Assembly (NCBI GenBank): GCA_903865885.1
Contig: CAIPLJ010000091.1
Span: 1 to 13,677, forward strand
DNA: 13,677 nt
Origin: an uncultured Actinomycetes bacterium
GTDB lineage: Bacteria > Actinomycetota > Actinomycetes > Nanopelagicales > Nanopelagicaceae
Reading direction: 5' to 3'
This document shows, in pieces, positions 12,609 through 13,677 of this stretch; within the stretch, counting starts at the first letter, position 1; every line of letters starts with the position of its first letter. Position numbers and translations under genes: made by a program. A model generated the notes under the pieces. It saw only the letters and a program-made list of their open reading frames with translations, made no database searches and was not told where the DNA came from.

Positions 12609-13586
12609 ATGACAACTACCAATTTCGGAATGGTCGGCCTTGGCCGCATGGGCGCAAATATCGTCCGTCGCCTGGCGCGTCACAACATCACCTCTGCCGT
12701 CTATGACGTCAGCCCTGATGCTGTCGCTGCTCTCGCTGCCGAAGGCGCAATCGCCTCAACAGATATGGCTCACTTAGCCTCACAACTTTCAACACCTCGC
12801 ACCATTTGGATCATGGTTCCTGCATCAGTTACAGATTCAACAATCGCTGCAATGGCCGAACACCTTTCTGCGGGTGACACAATCATCGATGGCGGAAATA
12901 GCTATTACAAGAATGACCTCAAGAACGCTGAGCTTTTGAAGGCAAAGGGAATTAACTTTGTCGATGTCGGAACATCTGGTGGCGTATACGGATTAGAACG
13001 TGGATATTCGTTGATGATCGGTGGCGACGATGCTGTCGTGAAGTCACTCGATCCAATCTTTAAGGCGCTCTGCCCAGGTGTTGAATCTGCCGAACGCACA
13101 CCGGGTCGTACAGGTGAACCACAGCAAGCTGAATACGGATATTTGCATTGCGGTCCAGTTGGTTCTGGCCACTTCGTAAAGATGATTCACAATGGAATCG
13201 AATACGGAATGATGGCAGCTTTTGCTGAAGGCCTTGCAATCTTTGAAGCTGCAGATGAGATGACTCCTGCATATGATCTTGATATCCCAGCAATTACTGA
13301 AGTCTGGCGCCGTGGAAGCGTTGTTGCTTCGTGGCTACTTGATCTCACAGCGCAAGCACTTGTTGAATCAAAAGAGCTCACTGAATATTCCACCGAAGTC
13401 AGCGATAGCGGTGAAGGTCGCTGGACTGTGCAGGCGGCAATTGAAGCTGGAATTCCAGCTCACGTCTTGAGCGCCTCGCTCTATGCGCGCTTTGCCTCCC
13501 GCAATAATGATGAATTTGCTAACCGAGTATTAAGTGCAATGCGCTATAAATTCGGTGGGCATAACGAGAAGCCACAGGCTAAGTAA
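12609..13586 (+). CDS. gnd: 6-phosphogluconate dehydrogenase, decarboxylating, short type
   Basis: A 325-residue enzyme that oxidises and decarboxylates 6-phosphogluconate to ribulose 5-phosphate in the cytosol. It belongs to the short branch (about 300-330 residues; the classical E. coli type has about 470). The Rossmann motif G-L-G-R-M-G is at residues 10-15. Strand 2 ends V-Y-D-V-S (31-35), with Asp33 where NADP enzymes have N-R, which suggests NAD+ preference. The substrate and catalytic parts are D-G-G-N-S (94-98), G-T-S-G-G (121-125) and K-M-I-H-N-G-I-E-Y (191-199), with Lys191 and Glu198 as general base and acid. Its TAA overlaps the zwf ATG (TAATG), so the two are coupled. Cofactor choice is inference. 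Confidence 0.92.
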   Translation: MTTTNFGMVGLGRMGANIVRRLARHNITSAVYDVSPDAVAALAAEGAIASTDMAHLASQLSTPRTIWIMVPASVTDSTIAAMAEHLSAGDTIIDGGNSYYKNDLKNAELLKAKGINFVDVGTSGGVYGLERGYSLMIGGDDAVVKSLDPIFKALCPGVESAERTPGRTGEPQQAEYGYLHCGPVGSGHFVKMIHNGIEYGMMAAFAEGLAIFEAADEMTPAYDLDIPAITEVWRRGSVVASWLLDLTAQALVESKELTEYSTEVSDSGEGRWTVQAAIEAGIPAHVLSASLYARFASRNNDEFANRVLSAMRYKFGGHNEKPQAK

Positions 13587-13677
13587 TGAAGGCAGATGCT
13601 TTAGTTCTCTTTGGCGCGACCGGAGATCTTGCAAAGAAGAAGCTATTTCCCGCTCTCTATGACCTTGAAGATCTGGG
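13586..13677 (+). CDS. zwf: Glucose-6-phosphate dehydrogenase, N-terminal fragment (runs off window)
   Basis: Only the first 30 codons are inside the window. The ATG shares its A with the gnd stop. The translated start includes FGATGDLAKKKLFPALYDL from residue 9, the G-x-x-G-D-L dinucleotide-binding motif with the conserved Lys/Leu run that opens every G6PDH. The enzyme makes 6-phosphogluconolactone, the substrate of the Pgl encoded two genes upstream. Gene order pgl-gnd-zwf with coupling suggests joint expression. Confidence 0.92.
   Translation, partial: MKADALVLFGATGDLAKKKLFPALYDLEDL

Noticed and set aside
1..13677. CRISPR array, tRNA, rRNA, insertion sequence, prophage or toxin-antitoxin pair
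   Set aside because: No regularly spaced repeats, no tRNA-like TTCGA loop with flanking stems in a gap, no transposase or integrase motifs, and all intergenic gaps are about 110 bases or less.

Overview
The window looks like chromosomal DNA of a small, streamlined actinobacterium. The nearest type I can suggest is the freshwater Nanopelagicales/acI group. This is inferred from gene content (stand-alone TipAS domain, DUF4389 protein, large MalT-like LuxR regulator, short Gnd), a base composition below 50% GC by eye, very tight gene packing and many apparently leaderless starts. No rRNA, tRNA, insertion sequence, prophage or CRISPR array is visible, and no stretch over 300 bases lacks a gene.

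Left part (1-4500), small accessory-type genes: the tail of a YCII-family protein; a minus-strand run of TipAS-domain protein, DUF1761 membrane protein and DinB-like protein; a plus-strand GNAT acetyltransferase; a minus-strand coupled operon of DUF4389 membrane protein, a second GNAT and a lipoprotein. A divergent plus-strand operon (3751-5672) then pairs a YdfG-like short-chain dehydrogenase with a YbjJ-like MFS transporter.

Middle (5659-8506): a fold-type I Orn/Lys/Arg decarboxylase on the minus strand is transcribed divergently from a GabT-type aminotransferase. Together they suggest amine or GABA/5-aminovalerate metabolism, but neither substrate can be fixed from sequence.

Right part (8594-13677), all plus strand: an 869-residue STAND/LuxR regulator preceded by a cluster of GGGTGA half-sites, a third GNAT overlapping pgl, then gnd and the first 30 codons of zwf. 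pgl, gnd and zwf are the oxidative pentose phosphate pathway. The Gnd is the short type with an Asp at the end of the second beta strand, which suggests NAD+ use.

The strongest cross-window pattern is promoter layout. Six starts have a TAnnnT hexamer ending 6 or 7 bases before the start codon, and two more have one-base variants at the same spacing. This implies leaderless mRNAs. All three convergent gene pairs overlap at their 3' ends. I see no clearly new defence or mobile system. The most interesting items are the GGGTGA operator cluster at the LuxR gene, the leaderless promoter grammar, the divergent decarboxylase/gabT module and the lone TipAS domain.
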